Assembly: GCF_918698245.1 (NCBI RefSeq)
Contig: NZ_CAKKMS010000001.1
Coordinates: forward strand, 992,001 to 1,056,000
Direction of reading: 5' to 3'
Length of the DNA stretch: 64,000 bases
Origin: Pedobacter sp. Bi126
Lineage (GTDB): Bacteria > Bacteroidota > Bacteroidia > Sphingobacteriales > Sphingobacteriaceae
The notes under the pieces are model-generated. The model was not told where the DNA came from. It did no database searches and was given only the letters and a program-made list of their open reading frames with translations. The first letter of the stretch is position 1. Every line of letters begins with the position of its first letter. Shown in pieces: positions 9,421-20,119 of the stretch. The position numbers and the translations under genes are program-made.

Positions 9421-9587
9421 ATTGGTTAGCGTTAATTTTTTAATCTTAACTGTACGATAATCAGAAATATTATTTAACCAACCATCCTGTACTGTTATGA
9501 AAAATTAAGCGTTAGCACAACGACAATAATTTAATAAAGCATCACTTATCAAACAAAAAAACAACAAGCGAGCAACAAAAATATGGT

Positions 9588-10172
9588 TTATCGATTCATC
9601 AACCGGGCAACATATTTGCCGATGATATCGAATTCTAAATTTACCGGATCGCCAACTTCAACTTCCTGTAAATTAGTATGTTCGAAGGTATAGGGAATGA
9701 TAAATACCGAAAACTCGTCTGGCTCAGAATTTACAACAGTTAAGCTGATACCATTTACACAGGCAGAACCTTTTTCTACGGTTACATTTCCGGCTGAAGC
9801 ATCATATTTAAAGCGGTACTCCCAGCTACCGTCCAGCGCTTCACGTTTCACGCAAACAGCAGTCTGGTCTACATGGCCCTGCACAATATGACCATCTAAA
9901 CGGGCATTCATCTGCATGCAGCGCTCGAGGTTAACTTTACTGCCTACTTTTAAACCATCGAGATTGGTTTTGTTTAGCGTTTCATCTATAGCGGTAACGG
10001 TATGTGTTCCATCATTTAAGGCCACCACCGTAAGGCACACCCCATTATGGGCTACACTTTGGTCGATTTTCAGCTCATGGCTAATTGCAGAAGCTATGGT
10101 AAAGTGGATATTGGTATGGTCGTTTTTAATGGCAGTAACTTCGCCAAGTGTTTCTATAATTCCTGTGAACAT
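9588..10172 (-). CDS. ribE: Riboflavin synthase alpha subunit
   Basis: A 194-aa enzyme that dismutates two 6,7-dimethyl-8-ribityllumazines to riboflavin. It begins with the invariant MFTGIIE and contains two homologous lumazine-binding barrels: the first with HNGVCLTV, ARLDGHIVQGHVD at its end, the second with VNGISLTVV. The first motif has Ala-His-Asn where many homologues have Ser-x-Asn, a common variant. Length is normal. There are no other rib genes nearby and no FMN riboswitch pattern upstream. Confidence 0.95.
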   Translation of the reverse strand: MFTGIIETLGEVTAIKNDHTNIHFTIASAISHELKIDQSVAHNGVCLTVVALNDGTHTVTAIDETLNKTNLDGLKVGSKVNLERCMQMNARLDGHIVQGHVDQTAVCVKREALDGSWEYRFKYDASAGNVTVEKGSACVNGISLTVVNSEPDEFSVFIIPYTFEHTNLQEVEVGDPVNLEFDIIGKYVARLMNR

Positions 10173-10267
10173 TTTTTATTTGTTTATATTGGGGCATCAT
10201 TCCTGCATAAGAGGCGTCATCTTATTGCGTTCCATTCGCTCCCATTGACAGTTTTTAGTAAAACGAG

Positions 10268-10375
10268 CGTCATCTCGACTGAAACGCAGTGAAATGGAGA
10301 GATCTATCTAAATAGATTTAGCTTCGCTGAGCACTATGTGGTTCTCGGCTTCGCTACACTCCGCTCGAAATGACG
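10268..10375. repeat. REP-like palindromic intergenic repeat (type A, second copy)
   Basis: CGTCATCTCGACTGAAACGC at the left and CACTCCGCTCGAAATGACG at the right; the whole is the reverse-orientation version of the element at 3828-3910 with an extra central segment. It lies between ribE and the biotin carboxylase gene. Confidence 0.75.
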
Positions 10376-10404
10376 ACCTATCGCGATGATTATCACGCAA
10401 ACTA

Positions 10405-11916
10405 TTAATATTTCAATCTATTTTTTCTCCAATCAGAGCTATTTTTAACTGCCGCACCACCCAACTTCACTTCCTTTTTATCAAACAGTTTTGCAGCAAT
10501 TACCGCAGCAATTAAGGCTTCTGTTTCATCCTGTACCTTTAAGCTTTCTGGCTTAAAGTATTTCCCTACAAAATGCGTATCGAAATTACCTGTTTTAAAA
10601 GCCTCGTGCTGCATCACAAATTTACCAAAACCCAAAGTAGTTTCTATCCCTGTAATATCATATTCTTCAATTGCTCTCACCATCCGTTCAATCGCTTCTT
10701 TCCTATCTTTCCCATAAGTGATCAGTTTGGCAATCATCGGATCATAATAAATCGGGATTTCCATGCCCTGCTCAAAGCCATCATCAACTCTTACCCCATT
10801 GCCTTTAGGTATGCTGTAAGTCTGCAAGGTGCCAATATCAGGCAGGAAATTATTTGTTGGGTCTTCAGCATAAACGCGAAGTTCTATAGCATGCCCGCTG
10901 ATTTTTAAGTCCTCTTGTTTAAAACTAAGTCTTTCGCCTGAGGCTATTTTTAGCTGTTCTTTTACCAGATCTATACCTGTAATTAATTCGGTTACCGGAT
11001 GTTCTACCTGCAATCGGGTATTCATTTCCAGGAAAAAGAAATCAAGGTTCTCATCCAAAATAAACTCAACGGTACCTGCGCCTGTATAATTTACCGAACG
11101 GGCTACATCTACTGCACATTTACCCATTTGCCACCTGATTTCTTCGGTTAAAACCGATGAAGGCGCTTCTTCTACTACTTTTTGGTGACGGCGCTGTACA
11201 GAGCATTCACGCTCAAAAAGATGAACAATATTGCCATGGGTATCGCCCAAAACCTGTATTTCGATGTGTCTCGGCGAGGTAACATAACGTTCAATAAAAA
11301 CGGCTCCATCGCCAAATGCCGAAGTAGCCTCACTTACCGCAAGCTGCATCTGTTCTTCAAAATCTTCAGCCCGCTCTACAATACGCATACCCTTGCCCCC
11401 GCCGCCTGCAGCAGCTTTGATCAAAATCGGAAAACCAACTTCGATAGCGCGTTGTTTTGCCTCACTTACATCCTGTATGGCTTCTTCCGTTCCCGGCACC
11501 ATGGGGATCTTATATTTTAAAGCGGCTGCCTTTGCAGATAATTTGTTACCCATGATTTCCATGGCCTGCGGCGAAGGACCAACCAGGATAAGTCCGGCAT
11601 CGGCAACTTTTTGCGCAAAACCGGCATTTTCAGACAAGAAACCATAGCCTGGGTGAATGGCCTCTGCACCAGTTAATTTACATGCTTCGATAATCTTCTC
11701 ACCCACCAGGTAACTTTGATTAGATGGAGCTGGCCCAATACAAACCGCTTCATCGGCATAACGAACATGCAACGCATTACGATCTGCTTCAGAAAAAACA
11801 GCAACTGTTTTGATGCCCATTTCCTTCGCAGAGCGCATAATGCGCAAAGCGATTTCGCCACGGTTCGCGATAAGCAGTTTGGAGATTGGAATTAGGGGTT
11901 TGGAGTTGTTAGACAT
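10405..11916 (-). CDS. accC: Biotin carboxylase (AccC-type subunit)
   Basis: ATP-dependent carboxylation of biotin on a carrier protein. N-terminal domain starts KLLIANRGEIALRIMRSA; ATP-grasp glycine-rich loop is KAAAGGGGKGMRIV; the catalytic segment FFLEMNTRLQVEHPVTE and C-terminal ELRVYAEDP are intact. About 503 aa, around 50 longer than E. coli AccC, with a tail containing ALIAAVIAAKLFDKKE. No accB or carboxyltransferase is adjacent, so it may serve acetyl-CoA or another acyl-CoA (propionyl-CoA) carboxylase. The ATG at 11916 avoids overlap with the upstream gene; an in-frame GTG at 11934 is the alternative. Confidence 0.85.
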   Translation of the reverse strand: MSNNSKPLIPISKLLIANRGEIALRIMRSAKEMGIKTVAVFSEADRNALHVRYADEAVCIGPAPSNQSYLVGEKIIEACKLTGAEAIHPGYGFLSENAGFAQKVADAGLILVGPSPQAMEIMGNKLSAKAAALKYKIPMVPGTEEAIQDVSEAKQRAIEVGFPILIKAAAGGGGKGMRIVERAEDFEEQMQLAVSEATSAFGDGAVFIERYVTSPRHIEIQVLGDTHGNIVHLFERECSVQRRHQKVVEEAPSSVLTEEIRWQMGKCAVDVARSVNYTGAGTVEFILDENLDFFFLEMNTRLQVEHPVTELITGIDLVKEQLKIASGERLSFKQEDLKISGHAIELRVYAEDPTNNFLPDIGTLQTYSIPKGNGVRVDDGFEQGMEIPIYYDPMIAKLITYGKDRKEAIERMVRAIEEYDITGIETTLGFGKFVMQHEAFKTGNFDTHFVGKYFKPESLKVQDETEALIAAVIAAKLFDKKEVKLGGAAVKNSSDWRKNRLKY

Positions 11917-11921
11917 ATTAT

Positions 11922-12704
11922 TTATTTCCACCACTTTTCAGATTCCTTTCTCTTGGCTATTTTGTACGAGTCAGAATTATTGCTACCACCATAAGCTAAT
12001 CTATAAGTTTCCCAACCACTCTTAAGATATTTATCATTTACACTAAATTCACCTGCACCTATATCAAGATCGCCACAGCTTGGGATTCTAAAATCCCCCC
12101 AGTTACATTTTTTAGTAACTTTAGTTTTATAACTTGTCCAGATTCCTTCAAATGTATTATTTGAAAAACCATCTGCAACAAAATTTACAGAATCATAAAA
12201 CATATTTCCTTTTATATCTAGAACAAAATCTGTTTTCATTTTCCCCTTTATCGTGCCTGAAGAAATTAAATTCTGATCTTCAAAAAACACAATATCAACA
12301 ACAATACTGCCCCCTTTAAATTTTGGATTATCGCTTTCTTTTCCGAACTGTGCACTGGTAATCTTAATTTTTCCCTGAAAGGCACATAAATTATTTTTTA
12401 CCCTGGTTTTTCCATAAGCAAAATATTCATTTGGATTTTCCATATCCTTTACAACAGAAATCAAATGAATATAAAATCTCTGGTAATTATCTCCAATAAA
12501 GCCGATAGGTTCTGGAGTTTTAATTTTTTTATTTTCATTTTCATTCTCTACATATAGGTCGGAAATGCTATCCCTGACCCATATATTCGAAAAATCATAT
12601 TTTGCACTTTGATCTAAAAAATTTGTTTGAATAACTTCTTGAGCGTTAATCTTCGCTGAAAATGCAACCAACAAAAATATCCCTAAAAACTTTATTGTTT
12701 TCAT
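11922..12704 (-). CDS. Secreted protein of unknown function
   Basis: A 260-aa protein with a signal peptide (FLGIFLLVAFSAKINAQ). The mature part is Asn/Lys/Ser-rich, with probable beta structure and a Trp-rich end (SEKWWK). No recognised domain. It ends 5 bases before the biotin carboxylase ATG on the same strand. Its codon use is clearly more AT-rich than its neighbours, which suggests later acquisition, and there is no functional link to fatty-acid or riboflavin genes. Confidence 0.7.
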   Translation of the reverse strand: MKTIKFLGIFLLVAFSAKINAQEVIQTNFLDQSAKYDFSNIWVRDSISDLYVENENENKKIKTPEPIGFIGDNYQRFYIHLISVVKDMENPNEYFAYGKTRVKNNLCAFQGKIKITSAQFGKESDNPKFKGGSIVVDIVFFEDQNLISSGTIKGKMKTDFVLDIKGNMFYDSVNFVADGFSNNTFEGIWTSYKTKVTKKCNWGDFRIPSCGDLDIGAGEFSVNDKYLKSGWETYRLAYGGSNNSDSYKIAKRKESEKWWK

Positions 12705-12751
12705 ATATTGTTTTTGATATTTTATTATAGAGGTAAAATATGAGTTTCCCC

Positions 12752-13774
12752 TTAAAGGTGCAAAATTATTTCAATAGCTTGATCAATCATTACAGGGATA
12801 AGGTCTAAATGGGTAACCAACCTTATCGTGCTGGCACTGGTGGTATTGCAATGCAGTCCTTTTTCTTTCAATTGGTGTACAATTTTCTCTGCCGATCCTT
12901 TTTCTACTTCAAAAATAACAATATTGGTCTCAACGGGCATTACCGATTTTACATATTTTGCACTGGCCAATGCATTTGCCAAAGCCTGCGCATGGGCATG
13001 ATCGTCTTTTAAGCGTGTTATGTGATGATCGAGCGCATAAATGCCAGCAGCAGCCAAAAAACCTGCCTGGCGCATGCCTCCACCAAAAGCTTTTCTAATT
13101 TTCCGGGCTTTATGGATCATCTGCTTGCTGCCCAATAGCACAGAGCCAACTGGTGCACCAAGTCCTTTGGATAGGCAGACCGAAATCCCATCAAAATATT
13201 TCCCGTACTCGCCCGCCTCATCGCCTGTTGCCATAAGTGCATTAAAAATACGCGCACCGTCTAAATGCAGTTTTAATCCTTTTATATTACAGAGGTGATG
13301 GATCGGGGCAATCTGTGATAAGGTATAACAGCTTCCGCCACCTTTATTTACTGTATTTTCTAAAACAACCAAACTTGAGTTGGGATAGTGGATGTTATCT
13401 TCATTGATTTCGGGTTCAATCAGTTCTGGCGTCAGAATTCCGCGTTCGCCATGCAACAACCTTACCGATGCGCCCGAGTGATAGGCAATGCCTCCAATTT
13501 CATAGCGGTAAACATGTGCGGTCTGATCGCAGATCACCTCATCCATGGGCTGGGTAAAACACTTGATCGCAATCTGGTTGGTCATCGTTCCTGACGGGCA
13601 AAATAATCCGGCTTCCATATTAAAGGTCGAAGCCAGTTTTGTCTCCAGCGCATGGACCGTTTCGTCCTCACCAAAAACGTCGTCGCCCACTTTTGCATTC
13701 ATCATGGCATCTAACATTCCGGCAGAAGGTTTGGTTACCGTATCACTCCTGAAATCTAAAAATCTGTTGTTCAT
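12752..13774 (-). CDS. ltaE: Low-specificity L-threonine aldolase family
   Basis: A 340-aa PLP enzyme cleaving L-threonine/allo-threonine to glycine and acetaldehyde. N-terminal DFRSDTVTKPSAGML and VGDDVFGEDETVHALE are family signatures; LHLDGARIFNA holds the cofactor Asp and SVCLSKGLGAPVGS the Schiff-base Lys near residue 207. Length is standard. Related beta-eliminating lyases share the fold, so substrate preference is inferred. It is separate from the sugar kinase gene that starts 220 bases away on the other strand. Confidence 0.92.
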   Translation of the reverse strand: MNNRFLDFRSDTVTKPSAGMLDAMMNAKVGDDVFGEDETVHALETKLASTFNMEAGLFCPSGTMTNQIAIKCFTQPMDEVICDQTAHVYRYEIGGIAYHSGASVRLLHGERGILTPELIEPEINEDNIHYPNSSLVVLENTVNKGGGSCYTLSQIAPIHHLCNIKGLKLHLDGARIFNALMATGDEAGEYGKYFDGISVCLSKGLGAPVGSVLLGSKQMIHKARKIRKAFGGGMRQAGFLAAAGIYALDHHITRLKDDHAHAQALANALASAKYVKSVMPVETNIVIFEVEKGSAEKIVHQLKEKGLHCNTTSASTIRLVTHLDLIPVMIDQAIEIILHL

Positions 13775-13871
13775 TTCGCTATCTGGTTGTAAAATATTGT
13801 TGAGGTTAAAAAAAAGACCAATGCCCTTTCTGGTATAATTTTAAGGTTTTTCGGCGATTAAACGCCCTATA

Positions 13872-13890
13872 TAGTGTATTTTTTACACAC
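13872..13890. promoter_or_regulatory. Candidate operator A (TAGTGTA-N5-TACACAC)
   Basis: Core GTGTATTTTTTACAC at 13874-13888, a five-base half-site, T5 spacer and inverted half-site. It lies about 104 bases upstream of the sugar kinase ATG at 13994. The same dyad occurs at 15775, 19032 and 35218. A -7-like TATACTTT near 13959 lies between it and the gene. Confidence 0.75.
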
Positions 13891-13993
13891 TTAATTTTCG
13901 ACAACAACAAATTGTTAAAAAATTATTAAAAAAAAGGATACAAAATATAAGACTTTTTATACTTTTATCGTGCTAAAACCAAAAATAAATAAA

Positions 13994-14854
13994 ATGATAG
14001 TAATTGCAGACGGCGGATCTACCAAAACAAATTGGTGTTTGATTAACGAGGCCGGCAGAAAAATTTACTTTAACACCGAAGGTTACAATCCATATTTTTC
14101 AAAAGGAGAGTACATTGTAAAGTCTTTGAATGAGTCTCTTCCAGACCACTTGGAAAGAGAGAAATTAACAGCAGTTTATTACTACGGTGCCGGCTGTTCT
14201 ACACCTGCAAATGTTAAGATTGTGGCCGATGCCATGCAACAGATCTTCACCAATGCAACCATTTTTGTGGGCCATGATTTACTTGCTTCATCTAGAGCAC
14301 TCCTTGGAAACGAGCCAGGATTTGCTGCTATTTTAGGCACGGGTACAAATTCATGTCTTTATGATGGATCTGAAATTACCATGAACATCGATTCATTGGG
14401 GTATTTCCTGGGTGATGAAGGTAGCGGTTCGTACATCGGTAAACGCATTTTAAGCGATTACATGAAAGGTTACATGCCGAAAGGGCTACGTGAAGCTTTT
14501 TATGACAACTACGCTTTAACCAACGAAGATATTTTCGATAATATTTATAATAAGCCACTGCCAAACCGTTTCTGTGCAAGCTTTAGTAAATTCTTATACG
14601 ATTTTAAAGATAACTACGAAGATTATGCCTTTGCTACCATTGACTATGCTTTTACTGCATTTTTCGAAGCTTTGGTAATCCACTATCCTAACTACAAAGA
14701 TCACAAATTAAACTGTGTGGGTTCTGTAGGTTATAGTTTCCGTGATATTTTAAGTATAGTAGCCGACCGTTACGAAATGGGCGTGGGCAAGATTATCCGC
14801 TCACCTATAGATGATCTGGTACATTATCACCTCGAGTTAGCGCCGAAGGCTTAG
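13994..14854 (+). CDS. BadF/BadG-type sugar kinase (N-acetylglucosamine kinase-like)
   Basis: A 286-aa ASKHA-fold kinase. Phosphate-1 loop ADGGSTKTNW (residues 5-14) with its Asp, phosphate-2 loop ILGTGTNS near 113-120, and the conserved LGDEGSGSYIGKR segment near 137-149 are all intact, so it should be active. The family phosphorylates GlcNAc, GlcN or glucose. Given the alpha-glucosidase and glycolytic genes sharing operator A, glucose is a plausible substrate (inference). An in-frame GTG at 13970 adds 8 residues; the ATG at 13994 matches the family start. A terminator follows. Confidence 0.85.
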   Translation: MIVIADGGSTKTNWCLINEAGRKIYFNTEGYNPYFSKGEYIVKSLNESLPDHLEREKLTAVYYYGAGCSTPANVKIVADAMQQIFTNATIFVGHDLLASSRALLGNEPGFAAILGTGTNSCLYDGSEITMNIDSLGYFLGDEGSGSYIGKRILSDYMKGYMPKGLREAFYDNYALTNEDIFDNIYNKPLPNRFCASFSKFLYDFKDNYEDYAFATIDYAFTAFFEALVIHYPNYKDHKLNCVGSVGYSFRDILSIVADRYEMGVGKIIRSPIDDLVHYHLELAPKA

Positions 14855-14906
14855 TCCACAGTCCTAAGTCTGGAGTCCTTAGTCCAGAGTCAAACTACAA
14901 CTATAC

Positions 14907-14943
14907 AAAAATCCCCGATCTGAATTTCAGATCGGGGATTTTA
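14907..14943. terminator. Bidirectional Rho-independent terminator
   Basis: A perfect stem, ATCCCCGATCTGA pairing with TCAGATCGGGGAT, flanked by A4 and T4. It can end both the kinase transcript and the convergent NUDIX regulator transcript. Confidence 0.85.
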
Positions 14944-15010
14944 TTTATATACCAGGTTTAATTATTTTCTATTTTCTTTCAACTCTCCGCTCCTCGCCTA
15001 ACGCGTTCCG

Positions 15011-15700
15011 CTAGAACGAAATCTCCTTACCAAAAAGCTTCGCATACTTACGCTTATCAAAACGGTACAAAGTAGCCGCGCGATAAGAAACACCTTTCTG
15101 TTTTTCGTCAAGCTCTTTTAGTACACCAAAACTCACAATCTTTTTTCTAAAGTTCCTTTTATCGAGTTTTTTACCCAAAACCAGTTCATAAACATGCTGC
15201 AACTGTGTTAAGGTAAATTTCTCTGGCAAGAGTTCGAAAGCAATTGGCTGGTGTTTAATCCGGCGTTTTATTTTTTCTAATCCTTTATCGTAAATTTTCT
15301 GGTGATCGAAAGCCAGTTTAGGCAGATCGGTAATGGGCAACCAATTGGCCCGTTTGGCATAAGTACTGATCGGGCGTAGCTCTTTATCTCCGCCCAAACG
15401 GATCAAAGCATAATAAGCCAAAGTAATTACCCTTCCTTGCGGGTGCCTGTGCGGATCGCCAAAAGCATAATACTGCTCCATATAAATACCGCGCAAACCG
15501 GTAAGTTCGTACAAAATGCGGGAGGCTGATTGATCTAAACTCTCATCAGGACCAACAATGTTACCGGGCAGTGCCCACCAATCTTTAAACGGTTCTTCAT
15601 TCCTTTCGATCAGTAGGATTTTTAATTCCTTACCATCAAATCCAAACAAAACGCAATCTATCGAGAATACAGAATCTAAATGAGGTAAAATTTGTTCCAA
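15011..15700 (-). CDS. NUDIX-domain transcriptional regulator (NrtR/AraR-like)
   Basis: A 229-aa protein: Nudix domain to about residue 140, then a winged-helix DNA-binding domain (FTLTQLQHVYELVLGKKLDKR). The Nudix box is degenerate. Aligning on Glu53, the canonical R-E-x-x-E-E becomes R61-I62-L-Y-E65-L66, so two of the metal-binding glutamates are lost and it probably senses rather than hydrolyses. Bacteroidota use such Nudix-related proteins as sugar regulators (AraR in Bacteroides). It is divergent from pfkA, with the operator at 15775-15793 between them. Its ligand is unknown. Confidence 0.85.
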   Translation of the reverse strand: MEQILPHLDSVFSIDCVLFGFDGKELKILLIERNEEPFKDWWALPGNIVGPDESLDQSASRILYELTGLRGIYMEQYYAFGDPHRHPQGRVITLAYYALIRLGGDKELRPISTYAKRANWLPITDLPKLAFDHQKIYDKGLEKIKRRIKHQPIAFELLPEKFTLTQLQHVYELVLGKKLDKRNFRKKIVSFGVLKELDEKQKGVSYRAATLYRFDKRKYAKLFGKEISF

Positions 15701-15774
15701 AGTAAAATTTAGTTATTTTAAGCAGATAAAGGTATGACTTTCAATATTAAGTAAAAAAAATAAAATAAATTACT

Positions 15775-15793
15775 TAGTGTAAAAAATACACAC
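15775..15793. promoter_or_regulatory. Candidate operator B (TAGTGTA-N5-TACACAC)
   Basis: TAGTGTA, A5 spacer, TACACAC, in the 111-base gap between the NUDIX regulator and pfkA. It abuts a -7-like TATATTCG at 15794-15801 facing pfkA, so it overlaps the -33 region and would be expected to block or modulate RNA polymerase there. Confidence 0.8.
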
Positions 15794-15811
15794 TATATTC
15801 GTGTTATAAAG

Positions 15812-16798
15812 ATGGAGCCAAATATAAAAAATATAGCTGTATTAACTTCTGGAGGCGATGCCCCAGGAATGAATGCTGCAATCAGAGCTGTTGTACGTAC
15901 CGGAATTTACCATGGCATTAACATGTTTGGTGTAATGCAAGGTTACCAGGGTTTAATTACCGACAACATAAAACCAATGGACGCCCGTTCTGTAAGTAAT
16001 ATTTTACACTTGGGCGGTACCATATTAAAAACTGCACGCTGTTTAGAGTTCAAAACAGACGAAGGTCAACAGATTGCCTACAATAACTTAAAGAAAAACG
16101 GCATTGACGGATTAGTGGTAATCGGTGGCGACGGAACATTCACCGGAGCGAAACGTTTTTCTGAAACTTTTGGAGTTAAGGTAATCGGTATACCAGGTAC
16201 AATTGATAACGACTTAGTTGGATCTGATTTTACCCTGGGTTACGATACTGCTATTAATACAGTAATTGAAGCGATTGATAAAATCAGGGATACTGCCGAT
16301 GCGCATGACCGTTTGTTCTTTATAGAAGTAATGGGCCGCGATTCGGGGTGTATCGCATTAAGAAGTTCGATTGCAAGTGGTGCCGAAGCTGTTTTGTTGC
16401 CTGAAAGGGAAACCAGCGTTAACGAATTGATTAATAAACTGGCCTTAGGCGCAGCTACAAAAAAATCATCGAGTATTGTTATCGTGGCTGAAGGTCATAA
16501 ACAGGGTGGCGCTTACGATATTGCTAAAAAGGTAAAAGAAACTTTTGATCATTACGATACCAAAGTAACCATACTTGGCCACCTTCAACGTGGTGGCAGC
16601 CCAAGCAGTTTCGACAGAATTTTGGGCAGTCGTTTAGGTTTTGCCGCGGTAAATGCGTTAATTGCAGGCGAAACGGAGCAAATGGTAGGCTTAAAGGGAA
16701 ACGAAATAAAATTAACCAGCATAAGAGAGGCTTTAACCGCTCATTCTTTTAAACTCGAGCCCGATTTAATGGAAATGACAGAGGTACTTTCAATATAA
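15812..16798 (+). CDS. pfkA: ATP-dependent 6-phosphofructokinase
   Basis: A 328-aa enzyme making fructose 1,6-bisphosphate, the committed step of glycolysis. N-terminal LTSGGDAPGMNAAIR; ATP site VVIGGDGTFTGA, with Gly after GGD, the ATP-type rather than the pyrophosphate-type (which has Asp); catalytic GIPGTIDNDL; substrate-binding FFIEVMGRDSG. Length matches bacterial ATP-PFK. First gene of a tight operon with the kinase paralogue (1-base gap) and gapA. Operator B overlaps its promoter. Confidence 0.97.
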   Translation: MEPNIKNIAVLTSGGDAPGMNAAIRAVVRTGIYHGINMFGVMQGYQGLITDNIKPMDARSVSNILHLGGTILKTARCLEFKTDEGQQIAYNNLKKNGIDGLVVIGGDGTFTGAKRFSETFGVKVIGIPGTIDNDLVGSDFTLGYDTAINTVIEAIDKIRDTADAHDRLFFIEVMGRDSGCIALRSSIASGAEAVLLPERETSVNELINKLALGAATKKSSSIVIVAEGHKQGGAYDIAKKVKETFDHYDTKVTILGHLQRGGSPSSFDRILGSRLGFAAVNALIAGETEQMVGLKGNEIKLTSIREALTAHSFKLEPDLMEMTEVLSI

Positions 16799-16799
16799 T

Positions 16800-18648
<1,849 letters not shown>

Positions 18649-18684
18649 CAAAAAAGCGCTTAAAGCACTTTTCAAGGCTATATA

Positions 18685-18719
18685 AAAGGCAACATTATTC
18701 ATTTAATGTTGCCTTTTTG
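18685..18719 (+). terminator. Rho-independent terminator of the pfkA operon
   Basis: AAAGGCAACATTA pairs with TAATGTTGCCTTT, six-base loop, then a T-run, 37 bases after the gapA stop. Confidence 0.85.
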
Positions 18720-19031
18720 TTTTAAACACAATTTTCACCTATAAAATCCAATTTTAAAACCACATCTAAAATTGTTTTTATTCAATTTATACATCAAAAA
18801 TTCACTTAACTACTCGTAAAAACTAAAAAATCACCAATAAATTTCGAAAAATCCACTTTTAACCAGCAATTAAACAAACGTTTGACTAAATCGTACCATA
18901 AATTGACAATATTTAACAATTAGTTAACATATTTTTCTGCTATATTTGCAACACAGTCGTTTTAAACACCAAAATCTCTTACAAAAAGGTCGGTAAATAA
19001 AAAATGACAAAAAAAATACTTAAATTTTTCT

Positions 19032-19050
19032 TAGTGTATTTTTTACACTA
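19032..19050. promoter_or_regulatory. Candidate operator C (TAGTGTA-T5-TACACTA) with downstream -7 element
   Basis: This is the only perfectly symmetric copy: TAGTGTA, TTTTT, TACACTA. A Bacteroidota -7 element, TATATTTG, lies at 19064-19071 on the plus strand, so the dyad sits where the -33 region would be. A second TATATTTG at 18950-18957 lies upstream. No protein gene of usual size follows. Confidence 0.75.
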
Positions 19051-19075
19051 TCATTTTTTTTACTATATTTGTAGA

Positions 19076-19231
19076 GTAATAAACGGAACGATGTTTATCA
19101 CCATTAAAAAAGATAAATCATTTTCTTGAAAAACCCCGGTTTAGATAGAAGATTAAAGACAAAGCCTGGCTCATAACAGGTTTATATTTGGTTAGAAAAA
19201 AGAGACAAGTCTGGATAGATTGTCTCTTTTC
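19076..19231 (+). ncRNA. Candidate small RNA (or small mRNA) under operator C
   Basis: Transcript predicted from the TATATTTG at 19064 to the terminator AGAGACAA/TTGTCTCT plus T-run at 19201-19231, about 155 nt. It contains a 12-residue frame from ATG 19091 (MFITIKKDKSFS) that also extends upstream in frame to ATG 19004 (41 aa, spanning the operator), which could be chance in this AT-rich DNA. It shares its operator with glycolysis genes. That it is a regulatory RNA is inference from promoter, operator and terminator alone. Confidence 0.4.
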
Positions 19232-19353
19232 TTATTTGAGGGGTATTTGTAATACAAAGCATTAAAAATTCTTTGAGCGCAAAAACCTTATTTATAATCC
19301 GATATTTGGTCAAGCAGCATACCAATACCGGAAAGTCTTTTAAATTTCAATTA

Positions 19354-20085
19354 TCAGTTCTTTTTGATAACCGTTATATTTTTCACTATATATCCATGGG
19401 GATTACAAATAATCTCAGTTTCGTCAACATTGTACCTTACCGGAGTATGAATATGACCATGAATCCAATAAGCAGGTTTATATTTGTTGATGACATCTTC
19501 AAGATCTGATGCATAGGCCGAAGCAACCGGATCCTTTCTATACTCCTTTGGTACAGATCTTATACTTGGCGCATGATGGGTAATCACAACGTTTTTATAT
19601 GCCTTTGATTCTTCAAGGCTTTTCTGCAACCATTTTTTGGAAATCTGATGGATTTTATAAGTGTCTATTGTCCTTAATTTTGAGTACGACGGATCCCTTC
19701 TAATCATCCGGTAATCATTCATTTTGCTCTGACAAATTATACCATATTCTACGGGATTTCCGAATAGCGAAAAATCTGTCCATAAAGTCGCCCCATGAAA
19801 CCTTATGCCTTCGAGTTCAATGGTATCATTCTCCAGTACGTCCACATTCGAACCTCTCGATGCTTCGATTATTTTATTGAGTGTGTTGGGATAGGTTCCT
19901 TTATAATATTCGTGGTTGCCTAAAACATAAATTACAGGTTTGTCTGGAATATTTTCTTTAATCCATTCTATACCTTTTGTACCTAAATTGATGTCGCCTG
20001 CCAGAATAACCAGATCAGCATTTCCGAAAGATAATTCAGAAACACCAAATTCCTGATGTAAATCACTTATGATCTGTATTTTCAT
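19354..20085 (-). CDS. Metallophosphoesterase
   Basis: A 243-aa calcineurin-like phosphoesterase with the full metal-site set in order: IISDLHQEFG, LAGDINLG, VLGNHEYY, VITHHAPS and HGHIHTPV. It should hydrolyse a phosphomono- or diester; the substrate is not predictable. No signal peptide, so cytoplasmic. ATG at 20085 starts exactly at the motif-bearing first strand. A hypothetical membrane protein lies 34 bases upstream on the same strand. Confidence 0.88.
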   Translation of the reverse strand: MKIQIISDLHQEFGVSELSFGNADLVILAGDINLGTKGIEWIKENIPDKPVIYVLGNHEYYKGTYPNTLNKIIEASRGSNVDVLENDTIELEGIRFHGATLWTDFSLFGNPVEYGIICQSKMNDYRMIRRDPSYSKLRTIDTYKIHQISKKWLQKSLEESKAYKNVVITHHAPSIRSVPKEYRKDPVASAYASDLEDVINKYKPAYWIHGHIHTPVRYNVDETEIICNPHGYIVKNITVIKKN

Positions 20086-20119
20086 AAAAAATATTTATCA
20101 TCCCGTTGGGTATAACAAT

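Noticed and set aside
9421..10404. FMN riboswitch before ribE
   Set aside because: No RFN-type conserved sequence was recognised upstream of the gene, only a REP-like element.
14855..14900. Short AGTCC/GAGTC-type repeats after the kinase gene
   Set aside because: Low-complexity scattered repeats without clear unit or symmetry.
19004..19129. A 41-codon frame that spans operator C
   Set aside because: It crosses the palindrome and a promoter element; openness is expected in this AT-rich stretch. Kept only as an alternative for the candidate RNA.
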